Assembly (NCBI GenBank): GCA_002291845.1
Contig: DBAU01000034.1
Span: forward strand, 9,050 to 73,049
Source of the DNA: Alphaproteobacteria bacterium UBA1002
GTDB lineage: Bacteria; Pseudomonadota; Alphaproteobacteria; Rickettsiales; UBA998
Length of the DNA: 64,000 bases
Direction of reading: 5' to 3'
A program made the translations under genes and the position numbers. The stretch's first letter is position 1. Each line of letters starts with the position of its first letter. Shown here piece after piece: positions 10,038 to 18,913 of this stretch. The notes under the pieces are model-generated. The model saw only the letters and a program-made list of their open reading frames with translations. It did no database searches and was not told where the DNA came from.

Positions 10038-10120
10038 GGCGTGTCTCCTTATCGTGTGGCGTTGACCAGTGTCCCCCCGGGGTCATGGCCAAAAAGTACA
10101 GCCAGCGGCCTCGGTGGGCA

Positions 10121-10144
10121 TGCCTTCCGCCGAAACGGAAGGCA
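10121..10144 (-). promoter_or_regulatory. Hairpin in presumed cold-shock gene leader
   Basis: TGCCTTCCG (10121-10129) and CGGAAGGCA (10136-10144) form a perfect 9-bp stem with a 6-base loop, about 85 bases upstream of the cold-shock start codon. Cold-shock mRNAs often have long structured leaders; whether the transcript begins far enough upstream is not shown. Confidence 0.4.
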
Positions 10145-10236
10145 GTTAATGCGGGAACCCAGGTCGTGCCTTACTTTAGGGAAGCCAGTAGACGGAAACT
10201 ACGTCGGTAACCAAGAATAAGAATCACTTATTGTAT

Positions 10237-10260
10237 CATGCAGCGGCAGGCCGCTGCATG
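10237..10260. repeat. Perfect inverted repeat, 10-bp arms
   Basis: CATGCAGCGG at 10237-10246 and CCGCTGCATG at 10251-10260 are exact complements with a CAGG loop. It sits in the 328-base region between the divergent cold-shock and putA genes. It has no T-run, so an operator or leader hairpin is as likely as a terminator. The rest of this region holds the cold-shock leader and the putA -10 box. Confidence 0.55.
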
Positions 10261-10354
10261 GCTGTAAATTCGTCAGGCCCACAATTAACTCTTTAGAGTT
10301 TATCGCTCACACCAGGGAAAATCAAGCTCTGCTGGCTTGACGGCGCGGCTGCGC

Positions 10355-10360
10355 TATAAT
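10355..10360 (+). promoter_or_regulatory. Consensus -10 box abutting putA start
   Basis: A perfect TATAAT ends 5 bases before the GTG and 8 before the ATG of putA, so transcription would start at or beside the start codon (leaderless mRNA). The base positions 16-18 upstream hold no good -35; TTGACG at 10337 is only 12 bases away. Tentative. Confidence 0.35.
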
Positions 10361-10365
10361 CAGAG

Positions 10366-13300
10366 GTGATGAACACCTCCCTCAGTGCCTTGGCGTTTCA
10401 ACCCGAAGAAGCGGCGGTCGCCGCGCTGCTGGCGGCGGCAGAGCCGTTTCAGGCACTGCGTGACCCGGTGCGGCAGCGGGCAGGGGCCATGGTCGCCCGC
10501 CTGCGCCAGGACGGGCTGGGATTCTCCGTCGAAGCGTTTTTGCAGGAATATGGGCTCTCCACCAAGGAAGGCGTGGCGGTCATGTGCCTGGCTGAGGCGC
10601 TGCTACGTATTCCCGACAGCGCGACGGCGGACCGGCTGATTGAATCCACCTTCAGCGGCGGGGCGTGGGAAGCGCATCTTGGCAAGAGCGATTCCCTTTT
10701 CGTCAATGCCTCGAGCTGGGGGTTGGTGCTGACCGGCAAAACGCTTGATCTGGCCGCGGAAACGCAAGGCGGAGTGGCCGGCTTGATTGGCAGGCTCGCG
10801 AAAAAAATCGGGGAGCCGGTGATTCGTGAAGCGCTGAAAGCCGCCATGAAGATGATGGCCGGACAATTTGTGCTCGGTGAAACCATTGGTGAAGGGCTCG
10901 CCCATGCCAAGCCATACGCCAAGAAAGGCTACCGCTTCTCCTATGATATGCTGGGTGAAGGCGCGCGTAGCGAAGCGCAGGCGGAGGCATATCTGGCGTC
11001 CTACCATGCCGCGATTGAGGCAGTGGGTGCGCTGCGGGAGCCCGCGCTCACCCTCTATGAAGCGCCGAGCATTTCCATTAAGCTCACCGCCCTGCATCCG
11101 CATTACGAATGGCGGCACCGGGAAGCGGTATTTGCCGAGCTGCTGCCCCGGCTGGTCGGCCTTGCCAAAGCGGCCGCCGCGCGAGGGCTGTGCATCGCCA
11201 TCGATGCGGAGGAGCAGACCCGCTTTGATCTGGCCTTGGCAGTGTATGAGCAATTGCTGCGCCATCCCGAGCTGCGCGGCTATCACGGCATTGGCTATGT
11301 ACTGCAGGCCTATGGCAAGCGGGCGTACGCTGCGATTCCTCTACTCGCCGCGATGGCGCGCGAGACGGGCAAGCGCATTCCGGTGCGGTTGGTGAAGGGC
11401 GCTTACTGGGACAGCGAGATCAAGATGGCCCAGCTGCAAGGCTGGCCGGATTATCCGGTATTTACCCGCAAGGCGCATTCCGACCTTTCCTACCTCGCCT
11501 GCGCGCGGGCCTTGCTGGAATCGCCGGATTGCTTTTTCCCGCAATTCGCCACCCATAATGCAATGACGATCGCCGCGATTGAGGCCTTCGCAGGCGGGCG
11601 TGAATATGAATTTCAGCGCCTGCATGGCATGGGGGAGGCGCTTTACGCCGATGTGATTTCGCACACGCCTTGCCGCATTTACGCCCCCATTGGAGAGCAT
11701 AAAGACCTACTCGCGTATCTGATTCGCCGCCTGCTTGAGAACGGTGCGAATAGCAGCTTTGTGAATATGATGCTCGATCTGGAGCGTCCGCTGGAGGCGG
11801 TGCTGGAAGACCCCATCGAGGCCAGCCGTCACGCGCCGGAAGCAGGGCTTTCCCCGCCCGCGGCATTGTATGGGGCCGAGCGCCGTAACAGCGCCGGGCT
11901 GGATTTCGGCAATGCCTACCAGATGCAGGATTTGCATGCTCGCCTACAGGCTGCCCGCGCACAGTACCCGCCGGCGCCGAAGGATTTCTCCCAAGCCGAA
12001 ACAGACGCCGCCATCACACGCGCGCAGGCTGCTTTTGCGGCGTGGGAGGCTACACCGCTGGCGGTACGGGCGGAGATGCTTGATCGGGCGGCCGATGCGC
12101 TGGAAGCCCGCCGGGAGGAGGCCATGGCGCTCATCATCAGCGAGGGGCGGCGCACCTGGGCGGATGCGCTCTCCGAGGTGCGTGAGGCGGTGGATTTTTG
12201 CCGCTATTACGCTGCCCAGGCGCGCATGTTGTTTGGCCAGCCGCAGCGGTTGGTGGGGCCAACGGGCGAGCAGAACACACTGCGCTTTGCCGGGCGGGGC
12301 GTCTTTGGTTGCATCAGCCCATGGAATTTTCCGCTGGCGATTTTCACCGGGCAGGTGGTCGCGGCGCTGGTGTCGGGCAACACGGTGATTGCCAAGCCCG
12401 CCGAGCAGACGCCACGCACCGCCGCGTTCATGGTAGCGTTGCTGCATGCGGCAGGCGTCCCGGCGGATGCGCTGATCCTCGCTCCCGGCACGGGGGAGGT
12501 GGTGGGGGCGGCGCTGGCACGTGATGAGCGGATGGCGGGCATTGCCTTTACCGGCGGCACGGCCACCGCAAAGCATATCCAGCGCGCGCTGGCACAGCGC
12601 GAGGGGCCGATTGTGCCACTGATCGCGGAGACCGGCGGGCAGAATGCGATGATTGTTGATTCCTCCGCGCTGATTGAGCAGGCGGTGGATGACATTGTGA
12701 CGTCCGCGTTTGGCAGCGCGGGCCAGCGCTGCTCTGCGTTGCGCGTGCTATGTGTGCATCAGGATATTGCTGATTCGCTGCTCAGCGTGCTAGCGGGGGC
12801 GATGCAGGTGCTTACGGTGGGCGATCCGTGGCACGCGTCGACGGATCTCGGCCCGGTTATTGATGCCGATGCCAAAGCGGCACTGGAGCGGCATGTGGCG
12901 TATCTGGAGGGACGTGCGAAGCGGATTGCCGTAGCCCCCCTCCCAATCTCCCCCCGCAAGCAGGGGGAGGAGATGAAAAGCCCTCCCCTGTTTACGGGGG
13001 AGGGTTTGGGTGAGGGGCAGCCTCCTAAATCGGGTGAAGGTGTGCCACCCTATTTCCCACCCCAGGCGTGGGAAATCCCCTCGCTGGATATGCTCAAGGA
13101 TGAAGTCTTCGGACCCATCCTGCATGTCTATCGTTATAATCCGGCGCAGTTCGACGCGATGCTCGCGCAGATTCAGGCCACCGGCTATGGCCTGACCTTT
13201 GGCATCCATAGCCGCATTCCCACGGTGTATGAAGATGTGGCGGCGCGCATGCGGGTTGGCAATTGTTACATCAACCGCAGCATGATCGGTGCCACGGTCG

Positions 13301-13446
13301 GCGTGCAGCCTTTCGGTGGCGAGGGCTTATCGGGCACCGGGCCCAAAGCCGGCGGCCCTTACTATTTGCTGCGCTTTGCCACGGAGCGCACGCTGAGCAT
13401 CAACACCGCCGCGATTGGCGGGAATATTGAGCTGCTGGTGAAGTGA
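10366..13446 (+). CDS. putA: Bifunctional proline dehydrogenase / P5C dehydrogenase PutA
   Basis: A 1026-residue protein that oxidises proline to glutamate in two steps. The N-terminal half is the FAD proline dehydrogenase barrel (SIKLTALHPHYEW, RLVKGAYWDSEIK, FPQFATHNA). The second half is the aldehyde dehydrogenase (CISPWNFPLAIFTGQVVAAL, FTGGTATAKHI, ETGGQNAM, catalytic Cys in GSAGQRCSALR). There is no N-terminal ribbon-helix-helix DNA-binding domain, so it should not repress its own gene. Residues about 858-890 are a Pro/Gly-rich insert encoded by a palindromic repeat (see separate entry). The start is GTG at 10366 or ATG at 10369; no ribosome binding site is visible. Confidence 0.96.
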   Translation: MMNTSLSALAFQPEEAAVAALLAAAEPFQALRDPVRQRAGAMVARLRQDGLGFSVEAFLQEYGLSTKEGVAVMCLAEALLRIPDSATADRLIESTFSGGAWEAHLGKSDSLFVNASSWGLVLTGKTLDLAAETQGGVAGLIGRLAKKIGEPVIREALKAAMKMMAGQFVLGETIGEGLAHAKPYAKKGYRFSYDMLGEGARSEAQAEAYLASYHAAIEAVGALREPALTLYEAPSISIKLTALHPHYEWRHREAVFAELLPRLVGLAKAAAARGLCIAIDAEEQTRFDLALAVYEQLLRHPELRGYHGIGYVLQAYGKRAYAAIPLLAAMARETGKRIPVRLVKGAYWDSEIKMAQLQGWPDYPVFTRKAHSDLSYLACARALLESPDCFFPQFATHNAMTIAAIEAFAGGREYEFQRLHGMGEALYADVISHTPCRIYAPIGEHKDLLAYLIRRLLENGANSSFVNMMLDLERPLEAVLEDPIEASRHAPEAGLSPPAALYGAERRNSAGLDFGNAYQMQDLHARLQAARAQYPPAPKDFSQAETDAAITRAQAAFAAWEATPLAVRAEMLDRAADALEARREEAMALIISEGRRTWADALSEVREAVDFCRYYAAQARMLFGQPQRLVGPTGEQNTLRFAGRGVFGCISPWNFPLAIFTGQVVAALVSGNTVIAKPAEQTPRTAAFMVALLHAAGVPADALILAPGTGEVVGAALARDERMAGIAFTGGTATAKHIQRALAQREGPIVPLIAETGGQNAMIVDSSALIEQAVDDIVTSAFGSAGQRCSALRVLCVHQDIADSLLSVLAGAMQVLTVGDPWHASTDLGPVIDADAKAALERHVAYLEGRAKRIAVAPLPISPRKQGEEMKSPPLFTGEGLGEGQPPKSGEGVPPYFPPQAWEIPSLDMLKDEVFGPILHVYRYNPAQFDAMLAQIQATGYGLTFGIHSRIPTVYEDVAARMRVGNCYINRSMIGATVGVQPFGGEGLSGTGPKAGGPYYLLRFATERTLSINTAAIGGNIELLVK
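12934..13018 (+). repeat. Palindromic repeat element inserted in frame in putA
   Basis: Three stems can form: an imperfect outer pair (12934-12948 with 13004-13018), CTCCCCC at 12948-12954 with GGGGGAG at 12963-12969, and a 10-bp stem 12981-12990 with 12995-13004 around TTTA. The segment is read through in frame and adds a low-complexity P/G/E/K-rich stretch in the aldehyde dehydrogenase half, between the motifs ending AKRIA and beginning YFPPQAWEI. It recalls the in-gene palindromic elements of Rickettsia, though the sequence family here is not identified. Confidence 0.75.
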
Positions 13447-13448
13447 TC

Positions 13449-13528
13449 CTTCGTCTTGGCGAGGAGTGAAACGACGAAGCCATCCCGATCTGCTTGCTGG
13501 ATTGCTTCGCTACGTTCGCAATGACGGT
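13449..13528 (-). repeat. REP-like intergenic element, copy A
   Basis: Read on the minus strand it begins CCGTCATTGCGAACGTAGCG and continues through AAGCAATCC. A second stem, CTTCGTC (13449-13455) with GACGAAG (13473-13479), lies at the other end. It occupies the gap between the convergent putA and aguA genes; the rest of the 149-base gap has nothing recognisable. Shares its core with elements near 15617 and 33536. Confidence 0.7.
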
Positions 13529-13595
13529 ATCCTGACTTTGTGCGACGAGGACAGGATGTTCGCCTGGCTGTCCGCCGTCGCAGGGGTAAATAAAA

Positions 13596-14651
13596 CTAAA
13601 CCGGCTGCTGCTGCGTGAGGCAGTGGATCGTGCCGAGTCCCCACACCAGATCCACCGCATGGATGCCGACGACCTCGCGGCCGGGGAAGCAATCTGCCAG
13701 AATCGTCAACGCCACGCGGTCGGCGGGGTCGTTGAAGGTGGGCACCAGCACATACTGGTTGGTGATGAGGAAGTTGGCATAGCTGGCGGGTAGGCGCTGG
13801 CCTTCGAAGTACAGTGGGCGCGGCATGGGCAACTCGATCACGGTGAGCGGCTTGCCGTCCTGATCGGTGGCGGCTTTCAGGCGCTTCAGGTTCTCCTGCA
13901 GCAGCGCGTAATTGGCGTCGCTCGCGTCCTTCTCCACCACGGTGACGACGGTGGTGGGGTTCACAAAGCGGGTGAGGTCATCGATATGGCCGTGGGTATC
14001 ATCGCCGACGATGCCGTGGCCGAGCCAGATCACATGTTTCGCGCCGAGCCAGTGGGCAAAGCACTGCTCATAATCCTCGCGGGTAAAGCCGGGGTTGCGG
14101 ATTTGCACATCCGGCGAGAGCAGGCATTCCTCAGTGGTGATCAGCGTGCCTGCGCCGTTGACTTCAATCGCGCCACCTTCGAGCACCATGCGCTTGCTTT
14201 TCTGGCTCAGCGGCCAGTGCGGCTGCACACGCTCGACGTTCAGGACGTTGCACACGCCTTCCGGCACGGCGTTATCTTTCTGCCAGTTGCTGTACTTCGC
14301 CCAGGCGTTGAAGCGCCAGTCGAGTGCTATCATTTTCTGATCCTCGACACGGCGCACGAAGATCGGGCCGCAATCGCGCAGCCAGCCGCGGTTGGTGGGT
14401 AGCGTCACAATATCCACCCGCGCGAGATCAATGCCGACATCTTCCAGCGCATCGATGCATTCGCGCTTCTTCACCTCGTCCTTCACCAGCACGGAGGCGC
14501 GCTGCGAATAGCTGATATAGCGGATCATTTCCGCGAAGGCCCACGGCACCGGCCCGAACTTACCCGGCCAGTCGGCGCGGTTATGCGGCCAGCCGAGCCA
14601 GATGGCGGCCTGCTTCTCCCACTCGGCGGGCATGAGGTAAGGAGCGGTCAT
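13596..14651 (-). CDS. aguA: Agmatine deiminase
   Basis: A 351-residue member of the bacterial agmatine deiminase (peptidylarginine deiminase-like) family, converting agmatine to N-carbamoylputrescine and ammonia. It begins with the family pattern MPAEWEKQAAIWLGWPHN. Catalytic features are visible: HGHIDDLTRF (His and Asp pair, about residue 220) and the nucleophilic Cys in GTIHCLTQQQP near the C-terminus. Its start overlaps the stop of aguB by 4 bases, so the two form one operon that makes putrescine. Confidence 0.97.
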   Translation of the reverse strand: MTAPYLMPAEWEKQAAIWLGWPHNRADWPGKFGPVPWAFAEMIRYISYSQRASVLVKDEVKKRECIDALEDVGIDLARVDIVTLPTNRGWLRDCGPIFVRRVEDQKMIALDWRFNAWAKYSNWQKDNAVPEGVCNVLNVERVQPHWPLSQKSKRMVLEGGAIEVNGAGTLITTEECLLSPDVQIRNPGFTREDYEQCFAHWLGAKHVIWLGHGIVGDDTHGHIDDLTRFVNPTTVVTVVEKDASDANYALLQENLKRLKAATDQDGKPLTVIELPMPRPLYFEGQRLPASYANFLITNQYVLVPTFNDPADRVALTILADCFPGREVVGIHAVDLVWGLGTIHCLTQQQPV

Positions 14652-15538
14652 GCGCCAAACCGTTTCGTTATGCCTTCATACGCATCAATCCGGCGGTCGC
14701 GCAGGAACGGCCACCAGCGGCGGGTCTGCTCGCTGGTCGCGGGGTCACAGGTGACTTTCAGCAGCGTTTCGGAATGATCGTCGCCCTTGGTCATCCAGCG
14801 GCCAAACGGGTCAGCAACAAAGGAGTTGCCCCAGAATTCCAGCCCGTCAGTACCCGGCGCTTTTTCAAAGCCAACACGGTTGATGGCGGCGACGTACAGC
14901 CCGTTGGCGATGGCGTGTGCGCGCTGTGCGGTCTGCCAGGCATCGAGCTGTGCCTCACCGAACTCCGCTTTCTCATACGGGTGCCAGCCGATGGCGGTGG
15001 GATAGAACAGCACCTGTGCACCTTGCAGGGCGGTGAGGCGTGCGCCTTCCGGGTACCATTGATCCCAGCACACCAGCACACCGATTTTCGCATGCTTGGT
15101 CTGGATGGCCTTGAAGCCGGTATCGCCGGGGGTGAAGTAGTATTTCTCGTAGAACAGCGGGTCATGCGGGATGTGCATCTTGCGGTAGATGTCCGCGATG
15201 CTGCCGTCCGCATCAATGACCACGGCGGTATTATGGTACAGCCCGGGCGCCCGCTTTTCAAACAGCGAGGCCACGATCACCATGTCATATTTCTTCGCAA
15301 TCGGTGCAAGTGCCTCCGTCGAAGGGCCGGGGATGGTTTCGGCCAGATCAAAAATATCCGGGTTGTGGGTCTGGCAGAAATATTCGCTGCGGAACAGTTC
15401 GGGCAGGCAGGCAATCTGTACGCCTTGCTTGCCCGCATCCTCCAAAAGGTCGCAGGCATGCTTCAGATTGGCGTCCGGATCGCCGATGACCATTTTCATC
15501 TGGATCAGGCCAATGGTGAACGGTGCAGAGGCAGTCAT
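14648..15538 (-). CDS. aguB: N-carbamoylputrescine amidase
   Basis: A 296-residue nitrilase-superfamily enzyme that hydrolyses N-carbamoylputrescine to putrescine, CO2 and ammonia. The Glu-Lys-Cys triad is seen in CLPELFRSEYF (Glu), YRKMHIPHDPLFYEKYYF (Lys) and VLVCWDQWYPEGAR (Cys). It is the first gene of an aguB-aguA operon; together they finish the agmatine route. No arginine decarboxylase gene is in the window. Confidence 0.97.
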   Translation of the reverse strand: MTASAPFTIGLIQMKMVIGDPDANLKHACDLLEDAGKQGVQIACLPELFRSEYFCQTHNPDIFDLAETIPGPSTEALAPIAKKYDMVIVASLFEKRAPGLYHNTAVVIDADGSIADIYRKMHIPHDPLFYEKYYFTPGDTGFKAIQTKHAKIGVLVCWDQWYPEGARLTALQGAQVLFYPTAIGWHPYEKAEFGEAQLDAWQTAQRAHAIANGLYVAAINRVGFEKAPGTDGLEFWGNSFVADPFGRWMTKGDDHSETLLKVTCDPATSEQTRRWWPFLRDRRIDAYEGITKRFGA

Positions 15539-15616
15539 GATATACCCACATAGGTCAAAAGAGCCGGGAAACTAGCACGTACCCCTTGAAATGGCAAGGT
15601 TTGGCCGGGGTCGTTC

Positions 15617-15692
15617 GTGTCATGGTGAACGTCAGCGAAGCAATCTGATGGCAGATGGATGGCCGCGGCCCTCTGGGCCTCGCAATGACGGA
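15617..15692 (-). repeat. REP-like intergenic element, copy B
   Basis: On the minus strand it begins CCGTCATTGCGAGGCCCAGA, contains a GC-rich palindrome (GGCCGCGGCC at 15661-15670), and has near its other end GCGAAGCAATCTG on the plus strand at 15634-15646. It lies in the 159-base gap upstream of aguB; a promoter for aguB must be in the remainder but none is clear. Confidence 0.65.
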
Positions 15693-15697
15693 TTCAG

Positions 15698-16039
15698 CTA
15701 TTTTCTGAAGACAAACCACGCCCCGGCTATGATCAACGCAAAGCCGACGGCATGGTTCCAGCGCAAGGCTTCGCCGAGGTAAAGCCACGAAAATAACGCA
15801 AAGACGCTAAGGCTGATGACTTCCTGGATGGTTTTCAGCTGGGCGGCATTGAAATAGCCGTAGCCCCAGCGGTTGGCCGGCACTTGCAGGCAATATTCGA
15901 AAAAGGCCAGTCCCCAGCTCGCCGCAATGACAATCCATAGCGGACGCTCCGGGAATTTCAGATGGCCATACCAGGCCAGTGTCATGAAGAGATTGGAAGC
16001 CACCAGCAGCCCGATGACGAGCCACGGTGTGGCCATCAC
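15698..16039 (-). CDS. DMT-type small membrane protein (DUF486 family)
   Basis: A 113-residue protein with four hydrophobic segments, ending in GFALIIAGAWFVFRK. Motifs LAWYGHLKF, FFEYCLQVPANRWGY and AQLKTIQEVISLSVF match the DUF486 group related to small multidrug-resistance/DMT transporters. Substrate unknown. Its start overlaps the stop of the TerC-like gene (ATGA), so it is the second gene of that operon. Confidence 0.88.
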   Translation of the reverse strand: MMATPWLVIGLLVASNLFMTLAWYGHLKFPERPLWIVIAASWGLAFFEYCLQVPANRWGYGYFNAAQLKTIQEVISLSVFALFSWLYLGEALRWNHAVGFALIIAGAWFVFRK

Positions 16040-16734
16040 TGCGCCACCCCGGAAGGAACGGAAGGGATCACGGGCGCTGGGGCTTCAGTGCCTACCAGCG
16101 GCTCAACATACGGCTCCACCTGGTGCCAGCCTTCCCAGATCATGGCGAAGGCCACGTAGAGGATGACAAACAGGCCCAGCCACGCAATCCAGCGATGCTT
16201 GCCGAGCAGGCGGGCGATAAAGGTTGCCGCTGCTCCCATCAATACCACGGAGATGGCAAGGCCTGCCACGAGGATGTAGGGATGCTCGCGCGCGGCGCCG
16301 GCCACGGCCAGCACGTTATCAAGGCTCATCGAGACATCCGCGATCAAAATCTGCGTGATGGCCTGCTTCAGGGTTTTCTTCGGCGCATTTTCCTTATCCG
16401 GAATCGCCTCATCCAGCGCCGCGATGCCTGCTTCTTCTTCCACCGCGTGGCCTGCGCGCAGCTCGCGATACATTTTCCAGCAGACCCACAAAAGCAGGAC
16501 GCCCCCGGCCAGTACCAGCCCGACAATCCCCAGCAAATGCGTGGTGATGCTGGCGAAGGCAATGCGCAGAATGGTGGCGGCGGCAATGCCCCACAGAATG
16601 GCTTTTTTGCGTTGCGACGGATCCAGCCCTGCTGCCGCCATGCCGACCACGATGGCATTATCACCCGCCAGCACGATGTCGATGAACAGGACCTGCCCAA
16701 AGGCGATCAATTCCGGCATGTAGGCTTCAAGCAT
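16036..16734 (-). CDS. TerC family integral membrane protein (YjbE-like)
   Basis: A 232-residue polytopic protein with about seven membrane segments. The two family repeats with acidic metal-site residues are visible as IDIVLAGDNAIVVGMAAAGL and ADVSMSLDNVLAVAGAA. A His/acid-rich cytoplasmic loop (about residues 95-130) lies between them. Relatives export manganese or other metals, often for exoenzyme loading; the substrate here is inferred only. I start at ATG 16734 because AAAAAGG lies 6 bases upstream; an in-frame ATG eight codons earlier overlaps that site. The acsA gene lies upstream on the same strand, but the 90-base gap holds its own promoter. Confidence 0.88.
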   Translation of the reverse strand: MLEAYMPELIAFGQVLFIDIVLAGDNAIVVGMAAAGLDPSQRKKAILWGIAAATILRIAFASITTHLLGIVGLVLAGGVLLLWVCWKMYRELRAGHAVEEEAGIAALDEAIPDKENAPKKTLKQAITQILIADVSMSLDNVLAVAGAAREHPYILVAGLAISVVLMGAAATFIARLLGKHRWIAWLGLFVILYVAFAMIWEGWHQVEPYVEPLVGTEAPAPVIPSVPSGVAQ

Positions 16735-16785
16735 GGCTGACCTTTTTTGCTTCTTCATCCCGATAGACGGGATATTTCAGCCTTG

Positions 16786-16814
16786 TTATTTCGCACAGAT
16801 GCGCCGTTTGTCAA
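16786..16814 (-). promoter_or_regulatory. Candidate promoter of terC-like/DUF486 operon
   Basis: On the minus strand TTGACA (16809-16814) is followed after 17 bases by AAATAA (16786-16791). A 6-bp hairpin ATCCCG/CGGGAT (16757-16773) lies in the resulting leader. No manganese riboswitch motif was recognised. Confidence 0.5.
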
Positions 16815-16824
16815 AGCGATTCTG

Positions 16825-18804
16825 TTAGACACTTCTCCGGCCTTCGAGCAGCCGAAGGACAATGTCGGGATCAAGCAGGGTCGACACGTCGCCCAGCTGG
16901 GCGATGTCGTCCGGGCTTTTGACATCCCCGGTGGCGATTTTGCGCAAGATGCGCCGCATGATTTTACCTGAGCGTGTTTTCGGCAGGCCGGGGGTGAGCT
17001 GAATCCGACCCGGTACGGCGAGCGCACCGATTTCTTTGCGTACCCATTGCTTGAGTTCATCCCGAAGGGCGGTCTGAGCTTCGGATGTTGAGGCATCCAC
17101 CGCGGGGCTGAGCATCACATAGGCATAGATGTCCTCGCCCTTGATATCGTGCGGGTAGCCGACCACGGCGGCTTCGCTGACCTTGGGGTGGGCCACCAGC
17201 GCGGATTCCACCTCCGCCGTGCCGATGCGGTGGCCGGAGACATTGATCACGTCATCCATGCGGCCTTTCAGCCAATAATCGCCGTCTTTATCGCGGGCGG
17301 CGGCGTCGCCGGAAAAATAATAGCCAGGGTAGGGGCGGAAATAGGTCTCCACGAAGCGTGCGTGATCGCCCCAGATGGTGCGTGCCTGCCCTGGCCAGCT
17401 TTCCGCGATGCAGAGCGCTCCCTCCGCTTCACCATGCAGGGGCTGGGCAATCACCGTATCCATCAGCACGGGTTTGATGCCGAAAAACGGCTGGCTGGCC
17501 GAGCCGGGCTTCAGCTCGGTCGCGCCGGGGAGCGGCGTAATGAGGTGGCCGCCGGTTTCGGTCTGCCACCAGGTATCCACCACGCGGCAGCGCCCGCCCC
17601 CCACTTGCTCATGGTACCAGCGCCAGACTTCGGGGTTGATCGGCTCGCCCACCGAGCCGAGCACACGCAGGCTGTCGCGGCGGTTGTGCGCCAGCCAGTC
17701 ATCGCCCTCATGCATCAACATGCGCAGTGCGGTGGGGGCCGTGTAGAACTGCGTCACCTCATGCTGGTCGATGATCTCCCAGCACCTCGCGGGGGTGGGA
17801 TAGGTCGGCACCCCTTCAAACATCAGCGTGGTGGCACCCATGGCGAGCGGCCCGTAGAGCAGGTAGCTATGGCCCGTGATCCAGCCGACATCCGCCGTGC
17901 ACCAATAGACATCGCCGGGGTGGTAATCAAAGACGGAGCGGAACGTTGCCGCGGCATAAAGCAGATAGCCCGCGCTGGTGTGCAGCAGGCCCTTGGGTTT
18001 CCCGGTGGAGCCGGAGGTGTAGAGGATAAACAGCGGGTGCTCAGCGTCAAACGGCTCAGCGGGGCAGTCGGCCTCGGCGTCTTGTTCCAGCGTATGCCAC
18101 CAGAGGTCGCGGCCGTCCTGCCATTCGATGGGGCCTCCGGTGCGCTGCACGACGATGACTTTTTCCACCGGCGTACCGTTAAGTGCGGCATCCGCACTGG
18201 CTTTCAGCGGGATACGCTTGCCGCCGCGTACGCCTTCATCGGCGGTGATAAGGATACGCGAGCGGCCATCCGTCAGCCGTCCGCGCAGGGCCTCCGGCGA
18301 AAAGCCGCCGAACACCACGGAATGCACCGCCCCAATGCGTGCGCAGGCCAGCATGGCAATGGCCGCCTCGGGGATCATCGGCAGGTAGAGCGTCACGGTA
18401 TCGCCCGGTTTCACGCCAAGGCTTTTCAACATATTCGCGGCGCGGCAGACCCGGGCATGTAGCTCGCGGTAGGTGATGCGCTGGGCCGCTTCCCCCGGTT
18501 CGTCCGGCTCCCAGAGGAGGGCGGTCTGGTAGCCGCGCTCCTCCAGATGGCGGTCGAGGCAATTGGCGGCGACATTCAGTTTGCCGCCCTCAAACCAGCG
18601 GATATGTACATCTTCCGGCGCGAAGGAGCAGTCTTTCACCCGGTGCCAGAGATGATCCCACTGCAGCAGCGCCTGCGCCTGATCGGCCCAGAACGCTTCG
18701 GGATCCTGGAGGGATTGCGCGTAAAGACGCGCATAGGCCGCGGCATCGATATGGGCGCGGGCGGCGACTTCCGCAGGCACGGCGTAGCGTGTGGAGTGGC
18801 TCAT
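16825..18804 (-). CDS. acsA: Acetyl-CoA synthetase (AMP-forming)
   Basis: A 659-residue enzyme activating acetate to acetyl-CoA through acetyl-AMP. Seen: the phosphate loop [15 protein letters not shown] (about residue 260), [10 protein letters not shown] (adenine/acyl pocket with the Trp typical of acetate-specific enzymes), [16 protein letters not shown], and the C-terminal [11 protein letters not shown] whose Lys is the known acetylation site in this family. Full length. Divergent from the sensor-like gene at 18914. Confidence 0.97.
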   Translation of the reverse strand: MSHSTRYAVPAEVAARAHIDAAAYARLYAQSLQDPEAFWADQAQALLQWDHLWHRVKDCSFAPEDVHIRWFEGGKLNVAANCLDRHLEERGYQTALLWEPDEPGEAAQRITYRELHARVCRAANMLKSLGVKPGDTVTLYLPMIPEAAIAMLACARIGAVHSVVFGGFSPEALRGRLTDGRSRILITADEGVRGGKRIPLKASADAALNGTPVEKVIVVQRTGGPIEWQDGRDLWWHTLEQDAEADCPAEPFDAEHPLFILYTSGSTGKPKGLLHTSAGYLLYAAATFRSVFDYHPGDVYWCTADVGWITGHSYLLYGPLAMGATTLMFEGVPTYPTPARCWEIIDQHEVTQFYTAPTALRMLMHEGDDWLAHNRRDSLRVLGSVGEPINPEVWRWYHEQVGGGRCRVVDTWWQTETGGHLITPLPGATELKPGSASQPFFGIKPVLMDTVIAQPLHGEAEGALCIAESWPGQARTIWGDHARFVETYFRPYPGYYFSGDAAARDKDGDYWLKGRMDDVINVSGHRIGTAEVESALVAHPKVSEAAVVGYPHDIKGEDIYAYVMLSPAVDASTSEAQTALRDELKQWVRKEIGALAVPGRIQLTPGLPKTRSGKIMRRILRKIATGDVKSPDDIAQLGDVSTLLDPDIVLRLLEGRRSV

Positions 18805-18878
18805 ACGGAAGAGGGAAGCATAAACGGTTCAAGCAAACAACAGAATAATGCGGCCTATACATACCTATGATTGTAGCA

Positions 18879-18907
18879 TTTACCCACGAAGCAACCTGCG
18901 CTATGGT
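18879..18907 (+). promoter_or_regulatory. Candidate leaderless promoter of secreted sensor-like gene
   Basis: TTTACC (18879-18884) and TATGGT (18902-18907) are 17 bases apart. The -10 ends 6 bases before the ATG at 18914, so the mRNA would start at the start codon; no ribosome binding site is present. Confidence 0.4.
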
Positions 18908-18913
18908 CTTGGG

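Noticed and set aside
10337..10342. TTGACG as -35 of putA
   Set aside because: It is only 12 bases from the TATAAT box, too short for sigma-70 spacing.
17149..18462. 437-codon plus-strand frame inside acsA
   Set aside because: It is antisense to acetyl-CoA synthetase, which has all its motifs; the composition is a by-product of GC-rich codon positions.
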